Positions 1 to 10,554 of a DNA stretch of 64,000 nucleotides are shown one piece after another. Source of the DNA: Chinchilla lanigera. Its lineage: Eukaryota; Chordata; Mammalia; Rodentia; Chinchillidae. The number at the start of each line of letters is the position of its first letter. Within the stretch, counting starts at the first letter, position 1. Made by a program: the position numbers and the translations under genes. The notes beneath the pieces were generated by a model, which was not told where the DNA came from, did no database searches, and saw nothing but the letters and a program-made list of their open reading frames with translations. Location: positions 8,479,512 through 8,543,511 of the forward strand of contig NW_004955418.1 in assembly GCF_000276665.1 (NCBI RefSeq). The letters are read 5' to 3'.

Positions 1-47
1 CCTATTATCTATCTGCATATCTATCTGCCTATCATCTATCTAATCAT
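1..47. repeat. (TATC)n-like simple repeat
   Basis: The window opens inside a degenerate TATC/TCTA tetranucleotide tract (TATCTATCTG, ATCATCTATC). It is probably the end of a longer microsatellite that continues to the left. Confidence 0.8.
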
Positions 48-159
48 TTAATTGTTGAACTATTTGAAAATAAAGTGCATACATCCTAATGCTTTATATA
101 TTCATATGTAGTACATGCTTTTAGGCATATAGTTTCTTCTGCAAAACCAAAATATGTCA

Positions 160-268
160 TTATTTCTTTCTTTCCTTCCTTTCTCCTCCCTTGCTTCCTT
201 TCTTCCTTCCTTCCTTCTTTCCTCCCTGCCTTTCTTTTTCCTTCCTTCTTCCTTTCTTCCTTTCTTCT
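160..268. repeat. CTTT/CTTCC pyrimidine-rich tract
   Basis: About 110 bases almost purely of C and T on the plus strand, built from TTTC, TTCC and CCTT units with small interruptions. On the minus strand it reads as a lysine/arginine/glutamate-rich open frame, which is a by-product of the repeat and not a gene. Confidence 0.85.
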
Positions 269-620
269 GCCTCATACCAGCACTGTTTTTATTCAGTTTC
301 AAAAGCTATGGCAAAGTATTATAGGATAAGCGGGTTATAAAAACCGGAAACCTATTTCTCACATCTCTGGAGCATAGAACTGTGAAATCCTAGTGACAGT
401 ATGGTGACATTCCAGTGAAATCCTTCCAGTTTTCTGTCCCTAACTTTTTTTTTTTTTTTTAAACATCTTTGGCACCAGCCCACAGGTTGTGAAGCTGATT
501 TACAAATGGGTGAATTTTCAAAGCTTTCCACAATTTGAGGGTACAGCCATATCTGGGACTCCTTTTGCATGTAAGTTATTATTTTATCTATTTATTTACT
601 TACGTATTTATTTATTTATT

Positions 621-699
621 TTTTTGTACCAGGAATCAAACTCAGGACCTTTCACTCTCTAGGCAGGCCCTTGTGCCCTGAGCTATATCCCCGGCTCCT
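621..699 (-). mobile_element. ID-like tRNA-derived SINE, diverged
   Basis: On the minus strand this reads as an ID-type body: the GAGCTATATCCCCGG end corresponds to the 5' GGGGATATAGCTC (A box) and AGGACCTTTCACTC to the middle. The 3' tail is the T-rich (TTTA)n stretch just left of it (about 580-625). It differs from the young IDs of the window at many positions, so it is an older copy. Confidence 0.75.
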
Positions 700-727
700 G
701 TAACTTCTGATTACATCTTTATATGAT

Positions 728-814
728 GAATTTTTTTGTGTGGTGCTTGGGATTGAACTCTGGGCCTTGTGCATGCTAAGCAAGCACTCTACCTCCAAGC
801 CAGAGTCCCAGCCC
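728..814 (-). mobile_element. ID-like SINE, older subfamily, with target-site duplication
   Basis: Minus-strand ID body with the older form of the middle (TGCATGCTAAGCAAGCACTCTACC as read on the plus strand, in parts). It is bracketed by TTACATCTTTATATG at 711-725 and TTACATCCTCATATG at 815-829, a 15-base direct repeat with two mismatches, which fits an LINE-primed insertion that has since decayed. Confidence 0.8.
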
Positions 815-854
815 TTACATCCTCATATGGTTGACAAAGAGCTACTTACTCTCC

Positions 855-990
855 AGTCTCTTCTCTTAAGAGTTCTAATCCCATTCAGAGGGTTCCAAGT
901 TCACAAACTATTTTCCTGTGAAAGGTCCCACTATCAAGGACCATTACATTGCAATTAAGAGTTTCATGGAGGAAACATTCAGTCCATTGC
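855..990 (-). mobile_element. MaLR (MLT1-like) LTR fragment
   Basis: The order of short blocks TCTAATCCCATTCA, GGTTCCAAGTTCAC, then AACATTCAGTCCATTGCA follows the antisense 5' half of MLT1-type ERVL-MaLR LTRs. Only that half is recognisable and it is heavily diverged. Assignment is by remembered family pattern, without an alignment. Confidence 0.55.
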
Positions 991-1119
991 AACATCTAAT
1001 TAATTTTTGCATGCAGCATTTTATTGTTTGTTGTGGTGTATCTGAAAGTGAAAATTTTTCTACTCTTTCTCATAATATTGACTTCATCATTAAATTTTTG
1101 TCTAATTAGTTTTTCATTT

Positions 1120-1635
1120 TGCCATTTTATCAGTTAGGGTTTTACTAGAGAAATAGATATAACACAGGTTATACAAATGTATGAGAAAATACAAGATTGG
1201 CTTATGATGATCAGCCAGAGTTGGATGAGGAAGAAAGCAGAGGGTGTCTGCACACTGGACACTGAAGTATTCTCTCCAAAGCCTGGAGTTCACTCTACTG
1301 TTCCTTGAAAGTCCATATCAGGAGGCTGATGGGTCTGTGACAGAAGGCTGAAAGTCTGCACTGGGTGGAAGCTGGAGAGTCTGAGCTAGAAGCCAGGAGG
1401 CGATGCCCAAGCTGAAGGCTTACACGTTTGATACTTGTACTTTGAATACTCAGGCCTTGTAGGGAGAATGCAAAGATAACTTTTGAGGTCTATCATGATC
1501 TACTTGAAGTACTGTAACAATGTACTGTATATCAGATGTCTTATAAGCAACAGGAATGTACTCATATTTCCAGTGCCTGGAAAACCCAATATTTGAATTT
1601 CAGAGTAAGAAGGTTCTTGTGAGGGTCCTATTCCT
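1120..1635. repeat. Unassigned interspersed-repeat-like segment
   Basis: The opening CAGTTAGGGTTTTACTAGAGAAATAG followed (in parts) by alternating AAGCTGGAGAGTC and AGAAGCCAGGAGGC motifs resembles a common mammalian interspersed repeat of LTR type that I cannot name with confidence. No open frame of interest. Confidence 0.35.
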
Positions 1636-1639
1636 TGTC

Positions 1640-1822
1640 GTGGCCACTTTTAACTGTGCCTTTCCATAATGGAAGAAATGAGACAGCTGTCAAGGGTCTA
1701 TCGCACAAGGACAGTAATTCTATTGAAGAAATTTTCATCCTCATTACCAAGTCACCTTCCAAAAATCTTATGGCTTTAGGAATTGAACACATAAATTTTG
1801 GAGGGCGCAGTATTAGCCCATA
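1640..1822 (-). mobile_element. MaLR (MLT1-like) LTR fragment
   Basis: Shows the antisense MLT1 order: AGTAATTCTATTGA, CCTCATTACCAAGTCACC, TTCCAAAAATC, and then AACACATAAATTTTGGAGGG. This corresponds to the 5' half of an ERVL-MaLR LTR on the minus strand. Diverged and incomplete. Confidence 0.6.
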
Positions 1823-2314
1823 GGAAGATTCCTGTCACTTCGTGTGTGTTCTTTTATGGTCTCTGTACCTTAAATGCCACTAGAAATTACGAGTATGATG
1901 TACACCAGATGTTGCTTCTTTGAGTAGGTTATATTACCGAGAAAAATGATCAAGACATAGTTACTTCCATGGTAACAGAGCTACACTAGAGTAGTTAGGG
2001 GAGGTTCTGGAGTCAGAAATAGGTACCCTTCTCGGCTTGGGTGGAAACACTCATTCTGTTACTTTCCTATAATGACTATTTATAATGGGACTCTCTAGAA
2101 GAGGAGATTGATACCTGGGAATAGAAGGAAAATGGGATGACCTGGTCTACAGCAAATTCTTCTTCTTAAACCAATGTGTTTACAACAGGATGTTGAGCCT
2201 TAGATGAGAAATGAAGTTCCAGCCAATATCTTGATTTGAGCATAGGGAGAGCTTGTGGAGAAGACACTGCTAGCTCACATTTGGACTCTAGAACAGGTAA
2301 AGTGTAAGGTGATA

Positions 2315-2625
2315 GCCTAATCTCTGCCGCTATAACAACATAAGACACAGGGTAATGTATGACACACAGAAATGTTTTGGATCACACTTTTAGAAGCTGG
2401 GGAGTCCAAGATCAAAGCACTCATCTCAGAGCCCTGTTATGAACCGTCCCATACCAAAGTTAGACGTAAGAGAGAGACTGCTCTCCAAACCTGTTTTCAG
2501 AACAGTATTGAACCACTCACAGGGAAGAATCCACATGACTTAAACATTAGACCCGAGTCCCTCATAACTTAAAAATGGCAATCTAACTGCAAATTGAGTT
2601 TCACATAAGGCTCAAGCAGAAGTAT
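2315..2625 (-). mobile_element. MaLR-type LTR, degraded
   Basis: Starts with CTGCCGCTATAACAACATAAG, GAAGCTGGGGAGTCCAAGATC and continues through a weak antisense LTR body to AAATTGAGTTTCACAT. The order matches the antisense 3'-to-5' layout of MLT1/MST-like LTRs. Together with the fragments at 855 and 1640 it suggests this part of the window collected several old LTRs, all on the same strand. Confidence 0.5.
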
Positions 2626-2639
2626 ACAACAAATTCATG

Positions 2640-4720
2640 TTCTTTTATGGCAATGTCATGTCTCGTGAGGGTAGAATTAGAGATCTTAGTTTAGAAAGAG
2701 AAACAAAAAATCACTTTATTGGAAAAAGGAAGAGAAATAGGGGGATAGAGAGCTACCTTGTTGGAGGAAGGTGGGGAGTCCAGAGCCAGAACTCCAGGGT
2801 CTTTGTACTCAGCCCTTCTTATTACATGCTGAGAAAGGGACTCTCCCTCTTGAGAACAGTGGTAACTTGATTAGCTGTGCTGAGCTCTTACACCCCTGAA
2901 TGGCCATTGTCCTTTACATTGCCTGTGCGTACATTCTGGGATAAGCACCTCTGGGATCTCTGTGTCCAGGTGCTCACCTTGTGAGATTTACAGTACAGTT
3001 ATGTTCAGGTCTAAACTAGTAAAAAGGATACACGTGCATCTTAGTGTATTAATATGGTGAGAACAAAAAGTATATATGTGTGTACGTGTGTTTAGATGTT
3101 AGTGTATATTTTATACACTGAGTTTTTATAACGTAGTGCCCCCCTCCCCATTTTGTTTTTCTGTGTGTGTGTGTTTTATTGGAGACAGAGAGAGGAGGGA
3201 AATTATGTCTTGGTACTAAGTGAGTCAGGCCGGGCAGCCTTCTCAGCTCTCTCTCCTTTCATCTTCCATAGCTACACTCTCTAGCAGGGATTTAACTCAT
3301 TACTTTCCAGAAGCCTCACTGAGGCCCTTTAACTTAACCTGCCTGTCCCTCAACTTTATGGTGACCCATTACACAATATTAGAAACTAACGTTCTCTTCT
3401 TTTTCAAATGGGCCATTTGGCAAAATCTGAATATATTTTGGATTGTTACAATTTGCAGGAGGGTCCTATCTGCTTCTAGTGCATAGAGGTTGCTACCAAA
3501 CATGTTCTAACAATGCTGCTAAGCATGTTCTCATGCACAGGAAGATCCTTCAGAACACAGGATTGTGCTGTGCCAAAGTATATAGATTCAAAGACTGAAA
3601 AAAATGGCATTAGCTTATTTTGTTAGAATTATCTCTACTTGAGATAATTTGCAACTTATCAAGTTTGAGTTAGATTGGTAAGAATAAAATTACTTTCATA
3701 GAATAAATTAGAGATGTTCTATCTACTTACTGGATAGATTATTAATTTTCAGGGTTTCACTGGAAATATTTAATGGTGAATGCTAATTAATGAGTAGTAT
3801 GTACTTTCTTAACTATGTTAACATTTTCTTCTATTTCTCATGCAAAATTTTCTTATGGTGCTGGCAGAATATCTGCTTTTAAAGTCTGGTACCTCCTACA
3901 GGGTCACAAAGCTTGCGTGAGGCAGGAACACAGGGAGAAGAGAATACTGTAACATTCATAGTTCAAAAGAAAATGACTCTTTAGAATCTCAGAATGTAAG
4001 TACTGGAAAGAAAGCTTCACAATAGTAAATATATAAATAAAAGCTAGAATTGATAACAGCATGATAAGGTGAGTATTAAATGAATGCAAGATTAGAGCCC
4101 ATTTTCTTATATGTTCTTAAGTTGTTGAGACTCAGAGGGACTCTAGAGTTGTCCGTACTCTTTGAGAAGGATTTTAAACAATGGAAAAAGTATTCCAAAG
4201 CATAGAATTTATGTCTCTATCACCTTTCAATTATTGAGATTCCACTGGGCAAATCCTCTGCCATTAGATGTGAATTCTTGGTCTCTTGCCCATATTCACC
4301 CTTAGCACATTTAATTGAGAACACACATAAATGTGTGTGAAAAATGTACTGGGATAAGTTGCAAAAAACTTGTATATCAGGTTTGGTTTATCTAATAGGT
4401 GAAAATAATGCAAAGAACTTGATTCTTGCTGTTCATATTACCTTGCCTTGAGTGAGGTTTTTCTGTCAGGCTGGAATAACAAATTAATATCTTACCAGTT
4501 TCCTAATTGATCCTACCAGTTTGCAATATCTGCAGTGAAAAATCTGTTAGAATCAATGGTTATTTCTTATTATTGATAGTTATTCTTGCCCCCAAAAACA
4601 TCAAAATGCAAATATCAAATATATAAATATGCAATTTTATCTAGAAGAGACTTATTTGAGAAATTCAGCTCTTTTGAAATTTAGAGTAACAGGAAGCATA
4701 GAAAAACTTAATAGAGTCAT
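2640..4720. other. Unassigned sequence, no gene seen
   Basis: About 2 kb of AT-rich sequence. It holds a short alternating GT/TA stretch near 3070-3180 with a C run (CCCCCTCCCC at 3138), but no SINE body, LTR or credible exon. Open frames are below 90 codons and show no domain. Confidence 0.5.
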
Positions 4721-4722
4721 CG

Positions 4723-5135
4723 TGTTACTTTCTCAGTGCTGAGACACAGTAACTGACCCTCATAGCTGTAAGAAAAATATATATATATATTTTAGTTTAT
4801 GGTTTATAGAGATTTCAGTGCATACTGAGCTGGGTTCTGGGCAGGGGTCCATGGCAGGGCAGACAAGAAGGGTAGAGAGAGAGAGGGAGAGGGAGGGAGG
4901 GAATGAGATCAAGAGGGCAGGGAGGTGGGAGGAAGGGAGATAGGCCCTCCCAGGCTACGCTCCCAAAGACCTACCCTCTCCGACCAAGCTTTGCCTCCCA
5001 GCATCACATTTACCTGCATACTCGTCAGTGAACTAACGCACTGATGAATATCACACGCCTATGATCCAACCATACCTCCAAAATGTCACCTATGACTTCA
5101 TGAGGCTTTGAGGGGACGTCTAGACACAAACCATA
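4723..5135 (-). mobile_element. Solo MaLR LTR, about 410 bp
   Basis: Minus-strand LTR. The left end TGTTACTTTCTCAGTGCTGAGACA and right end CTTCATGAGGCTTTGAGGGG then ACACAAACCATA match, in pieces, the two ends of the better copies at 28.2 and 54.0 kb in this window. A purine-rich block (4870-4935, GA repeats) sits in the middle. I see no convincing 5-base target duplication. Confidence 0.75.
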
Positions 5136-5245
5136 GTGGTAATACAACAAAAAGGTAGCTTATCTATATGCTAATAACATGGGAGTCACAATGCTTCCAA
5201 TGATACTGCAAGTAAGAATCATTTCTAATGGATACTTTAGGTAGC

Positions 5246-5436
5246 TTTTTTTGTTGTGGCTAGGAATTCAATCCAGGTTCTTTTTTTTTTTTTGTTTGTT
5301 TTTTCTCCGGTACCGGGAACCGAACTCACGACGTTGCGCTTGCCAGGCAGGCGCTTTTGCCGCTGAGCTAAATACCCAGCCCCTCAATCCAGGTTCTTTA
5401 TATGCTGAGCATATGTTTCCATTACTAAGCTTTACC
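5246..5436 (-). mobile_element. Old ID-like SINE split by a younger ID
   Basis: The left piece (5246-5283, GGCTAGGAATTCAATCC) and the right piece (5384-5436, TATGCTGAGCATATG and CTAAGCTTTACC) join into one diverged minus-strand ID body if the element between them and one copy of the direct repeat are removed. The two pieces are interrupted by the ID at 5284-5383. Confidence 0.6.
5284..5383 (-). mobile_element. Young ID SINE with 16-bp target-site duplication
   Basis: Well preserved minus-strand ID: poly-T (antisense tail), CTCCGGTACCGGGAACCGAA, CTTGCCAGGCAGGCG, and GAGCTAAATACCCAGCCCC. It is flanked by identical 16-base repeats TCAATCCAGGTTCTTT at 5268-5283 and 5384-5399, the mark of L1-type target-primed reverse transcription. 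Identity of the repeats indicates a recent insertion. Confidence 0.95.
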
Positions 5437-5597
5437 TTGAGCGCATAGATAGGAACTCATTAATCATAATAACTATTGAATGGATATAAATACTATGCGT
5501 ATCTACCTTTGACCAATTTAAGCACGTTCAGAAGAACTACTATCAGCAAACATAATTCTCACTCTTACCCTCCTCATGTGGTTAATCTCCAGTCTTC

Positions 5598-5698
5598 TTT
5601 TTTTTCTTTTTTTTTTTTTTTTCCGGTACTGGAAATCGAACTCATGACCTTGCGCTTGCCAGGCAGGCACTGTGCCGCTGAGCTAAATCCCCAGCACC
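5598..5698 (-). mobile_element. ID SINE
   Basis: Minus-strand ID with a long T tract (antisense A tail), then CCGGTACTGGAAATCGAACTC, in parts, and CTGAGCTAAATCCCCAGC. Clear family membership, moderately preserved; I could not define a clean target-site duplication. It is read through by two chance open frames, one on each strand. Confidence 0.9.
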
Positions 5699-5899
5699 CA
5701 ATATCCCCTCTTCTAGTTAGTCCTTCTGTTGTACATTTGTTTAGTTTTCTACCTTTGAGGCACTTTGAGCTGGTTGCTGTGGTAGAGGCAAATCTGAACG
5801 TCATGGCAATCAATATAGCGCATGTGAATATGTCATACTGTGAGCACAAAGACAGTATTATCACTTACCAAGTAACAGAAGGGAAAGACAGAAGATAGA

Positions 5900-6490
5900 C
5901 AGGATGATGGTAGAGTTCGGAGTATTTCCTATAGCCATTTGAGCAAACTGGCACTGCCAGTTATACTCCGAATTATGAACTCCAGCTGCCAGATGAATTT
6001 CAACTGATTTAATCAGTTTTACTCAATCAGTTGACTTTCACACAATTTGAGCTAAGAAAGAAAGCATACAGGGAGTAAATTTATAAGAATTTATTTTTGA
6101 TAATTTGTAAAAGTTACATTTTAGTGTTATATTCTTCCAAAATGCATTAGAGTTTACCATGTCATTTTAGATTAAACTTAAGATTTAAGCTCATATTTCA
6201 GTGAACTGTAAAAACAATATGGCTGTATGAGTCTATTCCATCTTTCCTCCTCTTGTTCTGTTATAATTATATACATCATTTGTATATATGCTATGGAACT
6301 GACAGTGTATTGCTACTAATACAGAGAATGTATTGTCTATTATGGAAGGCTGAGGAAAGATATGAGAACAAAGAAATAATTATTGTTTTCCAATGTGTAA
6401 ATTTCCTGATTATTTTCATTTCTCCCTTATTCCTGCTCTCACTTACAACCCTTGAATTCATATATGTTTTAAGTTACAGTACAACTGTAA
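5900..6490. other. Unassigned AT-rich sequence
   Basis: No repeat or gene recognised. The longest open frame here is 81 codons, hydrophobic because of T-rich composition, and has no recognisable domain. Confidence 0.45.
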
Positions 6491-6491
6491 C

Positions 6492-6632
6492 TTTTTGAGA
6501 CAGGGTCTCACTATGCAGTTCAGGCTGGCCTTGAGTTCATTTTGTAGCCCAGGCTGGTCTTAAACTCCCAATGATCCTCCTGCCTCAGCCTCCCAAGTGC
6601 TGGGATTACAGGGGTGCACCACCAAGCCCAGC
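6492..6632 (-). mobile_element. B1 SINE
   Basis: Minus-strand B1: TTTTTGAGACAGGGTCTCAC, two successive CAGGCTGG blocks about 30 bases apart (the internal duplication typical of rodent B1), CCTCAGCCTCCCAAGTGCTG and the GGGATTACAGG end. It borders directly on an antisense L1. Confidence 0.95.
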
Positions 6633-6659
6633 TGTATATCTTTTTGTATATTTGCATTC

Positions 6660-7690
6660 ATAGAGTATGTTGTAACTCCTGAAATCTCTACATCAGTGAT
6701 TTTTTTTAGATTGATTAAAATTTCCTATAAATATATTTGATTTTAAAGAACTTTCTTTAGTATTCCTTGTAAAACTCTTCTAAAGCTATAAGAATTTCCT
6801 CAGGTAGAGTTTATCAGGAATATCTTTAATTTACTTCATTTTTGAAAAAAGTTTTGCTAGATTTAAGATTTTTGTTTCATAGATTTTTTTCCTCAGCACT
6901 TTGAATGCATCACATCCTTCCACTACTGTCTGATTCCATTTGTCCTAATAGGACATCAGCTTCACATATTATTGAGTTTCACTTGTAGATGATAAGCAAT
7001 TTTATTTTATTTATTTTTTATTTATTTATTTTTTGTTTTTGTTTTTCTCCAGTACTGGGAACCGAACTCACGACCTTTCACTTGCCAGGCAGGCGCTTTT
7101 GCCACTGAGCTAAATCCCCAGCCCCAGCAATCTTATTCTTGCTGCTATCAAGAGTTTCTTTGTCTTTGACTATCTGTTTTTACTCTAATGTGTCTTGGTA
7201 CAGACTTCCTCGTACATTTCAATCTGGAGTTTGTTGAGCTGTTTGGATGTGCATATTAATATGTATCAGTAAATTTATACAGTTTCAATTGTTTACTTGA
7301 ATATTTCTCAATTCTGTTCCTTTTTTCTTGTTTCTGGTGCTTCTATTATGCTATATTGGTGCACATAAAATGTTCCTAACTTCAATAAGGTTTTTTATTT
7401 ATCTTCATTCCATTTTTACTTACTCTTCATATACCAAAATTCCTATAGCTCCTAGACTTTGACAAGTATTTTTTCTTCAAGTTCAAAACAATTGTTGAAC
7501 TCTTCTCGGGTTGTTTAAATTTAGAGTGTAATTTTAAGCTGCAGAATTTCCCTTTATGACTTTTTATTATTTGTAACTTTTTATTAGAATTTTGTGTGTG
7601 ATGAAAATGGCAAGACTGTTTTTGTCTCTTTCCCTGATATCTCTATTAATAAATGTTTAATTTAGTATTCCATCCCACATGTTAAAATGT
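6660..7690 (-). mobile_element. L1 5'-region fragment, antisense
   Basis: Read along the plus strand this follows the antisense 5' UTR/ORF1-side region of old mammalian L1s: TTTCTTTAGTATTCCTTGTA, TTTTGCTAGATTTAAGATTT, CAGCACTTTGAATGCATCAC, then after a nested ID, TTGCTGCTATCAAGAGTTTC and AATCTGGAGTTTGTTGAGC. It has no intact frame. The match is from memory of the family's order of blocks, with about 70-80% similarity by eye in the best parts. Confidence 0.75.
7009..7125 (-). mobile_element. ID SINE nested in L1
   Basis: Minus-strand ID with a T-rich (TTTA, TTTTTG) tail, then CTCCAGTACTGGGAACCGAA and CTGAGCTAAATCCCCAGCCC. Direct repeats AGCAATTTTATTTT (6995-7008) and AGCAATCTTATTCT (7126-7139) flank it with two mismatches. 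The repeats are L1-derived sequence, so the ID inserted into the older L1. Confidence 0.95.
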
Positions 7691-7869
7691 TAATTGACAA
7701 TTGATTACTTTATATTTTTAAATAATTTCCTGCCATCAAAATTGGTCACCATTCAGATCTAATTAAATCCAGGTAAAGTTCATTTTGATGGTTACTCAGA
7801 GAACTTTTTATCTCAGCAGAGCTACCCTTCACTATTTATTTTCTTTTTTACCTCTGATAAACCAGATGG

Positions 7870-8283
7870 TATATGGTTTAGATGTATCAGTAGTTGAGTG
7901 GGTAAAAGAAACGTGGTATTTATGCACAATGGAGAGCTACTCTGCCATAAAGAAAGATAAATCTGAGTCATTTGTATGAAAGTGGATTACCTTGAGATCA
8001 GAAAGTTATGTGTAGTAGGTCAAATGCAACAGTTTTAATATCACTTAGTTCTCTTATATGACAAACTCAAATTATACATGAAGAACAAAGTAAAAGATAG
8101 ATTAGAGGAAGAAGGAAGATAGATCTTTCTTTACAGGGAGAAGAGAGTCAAGAGATAGAGGGAGTGGAGTGAAGGGGGGTGAGAAAATTGATCACGGTGT
8201 GTGATGCCCACATGTCAACTCCATACAAGGACTGCAAGCACTGGGTACTGCACACAGGTACTAGCAAAAAATAAAAAGACAAC
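7870..8283 (+). mobile_element. L1 3' end, sense
   Basis: Contains the end of an L1 ORF2 reading (ACAATGGAGAGCTACTCTGC, CATAAAGAAAGATAAATC) followed by a purine-rich 3' UTR and a short A-rich tail at about 8266-8280. Frames are broken. This is a 5'-truncated, inactive copy and is oriented opposite to its L1 neighbour. Confidence 0.8.
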
Positions 8284-9875
8284 ATACTTCTAAGCACGCC
8301 TTTAAGAGTGAATTTCCCCACACTTTAAAATAAAGTAAGTTGCTTTGAGGACAGTTTCAGGGCACTCTCTTTTTGGGGATTTAATCTCTTGGAAAAGTCT
8401 CTGCACGAGTCTATGTGCTGGAAGTAATTCACGCATCTTGCCTCTCCCAGGATGAAGCTTCTGTTCTGTGAACAAGCTGTTGCCAGGGCACCAGTATTTG
8501 TGGCTCCCATGCCTAGTGCAGCATATTCATCCATATGGAGGGCTGGATAGTGGAAAGTCGTTCCCAGCTTCGAGGATATGCTCATTAGATCCTTATTCTC
8601 TTTAACTTTTGCTGGGAAGAGATGAAAAATATTGGTTCTTGGGCCCTCCCCAGGAGTTACAGATGACTGTGCTTGACTGACATCTGAGGAGAAGTGAAAC
8701 ACTGAATATTTAATTTTTACACATATTCTCAGTTAGCTGAATATTTCATTAGACAAGACAGTGTTCTTGTCAGTAACGTGAGATAAATGAAGTGTATCCA
8801 TAAAAGCTACTCAATTTTAAAATGCACTAATTCTATTACCCTCTATTAAAAAGCAAAATCAAATAAAAAACATTGTAACTTTCTAACCTAGTTTGCTCCT
8901 GTTAGTCGGGGGAGTCACATATTTACCAATCTCACTTATAAGATGAACAACAGATCCTCAGACATTCATGACTTAGTTTGCATCATGATTTTCACACTAC
9001 AGCACCTTTCACTGATGGTCTTCACTCTCACTCCACAGCCCACAGAGTCAGTTTCTTTCTCAACACTTTAGGATATTTCCTAATCTTTACCAATATTGTT
9101 ATTATAATAATATCTATTATTCTTTTCATTCTGGAGGGTTTCAAGTAATTTGAGAAGATTAAGCACTTTCATTTAAGTTGTATCTTGGGTGTATGTGGAT
9201 AACACATCGACAAAATAACTCCAGAGAGTTAAGCAGGAAATAGATAATGTTAAGCTTTACATACTGTGCTATAGATTTTTCATCTTCCTCAGCAGTCAAC
9301 CAAAACCTGGTTGATTGATGATGAAAGATAATGGAGATCACATTTCCATTCTTGTTGTTCTTATTAGTTTTAGAAAAGTTAGCTTGGAAAATTCTGAGTG
9401 ACAAGCATCTAGACTAGTTAGGCGGGTGCAATGATAGTCCAGATGCAAGATTGACCAAGGTAAGGCAGAGCCAGTGGAGATGAAGATGAAACAGGTGAGC
9501 TAGATACAAAAGTGACAAAGAAGATAAAAGTAGCAAGATTTGCCACCAATCTATAAGCATATTGAAAGTAATAACAATTTTTGTCAAATCCAAGATGTAC
9601 ACATACACTATATGATTTCATTGATAGTAATATGAAAACTTACAGATTTTGAGGGAAATTTAATACTTTCAGTTTTGAAACACCCATGAAATATCAATTA
9701 ATCGTGTCTAGTAGATTGTTGACCACAGAGGTCACCAGCAAGATATGTGCTATAGCTGTATATTTAAAGATTATTAACACATAGAAATGCATAAAATCAT
9801 GAAAGTGGAAGAAAAAATCACAGTTTTAAAGTATGAAATCTGAAAGGATACAATTCTTTGGAATAAGAATTTTTA
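8284..9875. other. Unassigned sequence with one open frame on the minus strand
   Basis: No repeat recognised. The part at 8325-8702 is less AT-rich than its surroundings and open on the minus strand for 125 codons, but the frame opens at a GTG; the first ATG leaves only about 86 codons. No domain is recognisable. The minus strand has a pyrimidine tract followed by CAG just upstream (about 8685-8700), which could mimic a splice acceptor. The rest is AT-rich with no feature. Confidence 0.4.
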
Positions 9876-9879
9876 AGGA

Positions 9880-10255
9880 GTGTGTTGGTGAATTTTCCCA
9901 TGGTTTGGACAGACTATCTGACACCCACAATTTAAAAGATGAAAATTTTAAGTTAGCTCATGGTTTCAGGGTATGCAGTCCATGGTTGTCACTCTCCAAG
10001 GCAGAAGCATCACAATGGAAGGTGTGGTGGGCAAAAGTTGCTCACTTATTTGTGGCCAGAAACAAAGTAAACAGAAGAGTGCAAGCCAGAAGCTAGGCCT
10101 AGTGGCTCACCTTCTCCAAACTGGCACCAACTCCTGTCGACACGTACAGCAGTGATTATCAGAGGGTTAATCCACTAATAAGTGTAAGGCCCCAGGATCC
10201 TATCAACTTTACCAAGTTTATGAATCTCATCAAGTGGACAGTAATTTTAACTGAT
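9880..10255 (-). mobile_element. MaLR LTR, diverged
   Basis: Antisense LTR pattern: TTAGCTCATGGTTTCAGGG, GCAGTCCATGGTTG, TCCAAGGCAGAAGCATCAC, and later GGGTTAATCCACTAATAAG with GTAAGGCCCCAGGATC. This is the ERVL-MaLR layout on the minus strand. Ends are not sharp. Confidence 0.7.
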
Positions 10256-10307
10256 ATAAGGTTTATGAAAAAGAGGACTCCTTTAGGAAATGTGCCTACC
10301 TAATTTG

Positions 10308-10310
10308 TTT

Positions 10311-10362
<52 letters not shown>

Positions 10363-10413
10363 TCCTTTCTTTCTTTCTTTCTTTCTTTTTTCTTTCTTTT
10401 TTTTTTTTTTTTT
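10308..10413. repeat. (CTTT)n microsatellite ending in poly-T
   Basis: About 90 bases of CTTT units with few interruptions, then T(20) or so directly joined to the antisense tail of the B1 that follows. The tract most likely grew from the A-rich tail of that B1 (GAAA units on the minus strand). Confidence 0.95.
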
Positions 10414-10550
10414 GAGACGGGGTCTTGTTATGTAGTTCAGGCTAGCTTTTAAGTCACTATGTAGCCAAGACTGGCTTTGAACTAATGGCAATCATCCTGC
10501 CTCAGTCTCCAGAGTGCGAGGATTACAGGCATGCAGCACTGTGACCAGCT
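10411..10550 (-). mobile_element. B1 SINE
   Basis: Minus-strand B1: TTTGAGACGGGGTCTTGTTA, repeated AGGCTAGC/GACTGGC blocks, CCTCAGTCTCCAGAGTGCG and GATTACAGGCATG. Its tail lies to the left and merges with the CTTT microsatellite. Confidence 0.92.
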
Positions 10551-10554
10551 TCCT

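Noticed and set aside
5476..5898. 140-codon plus-strand open frame and its minus-strand partner
   Set aside because: Both cross an ID SINE and its poly-T tail; the FFFFF and KKKK stretches come from the tail.
10300..10491. Lysine-rich minus-strand frame
   Set aside because: Generated by the (CTTT)n tract and the B1.
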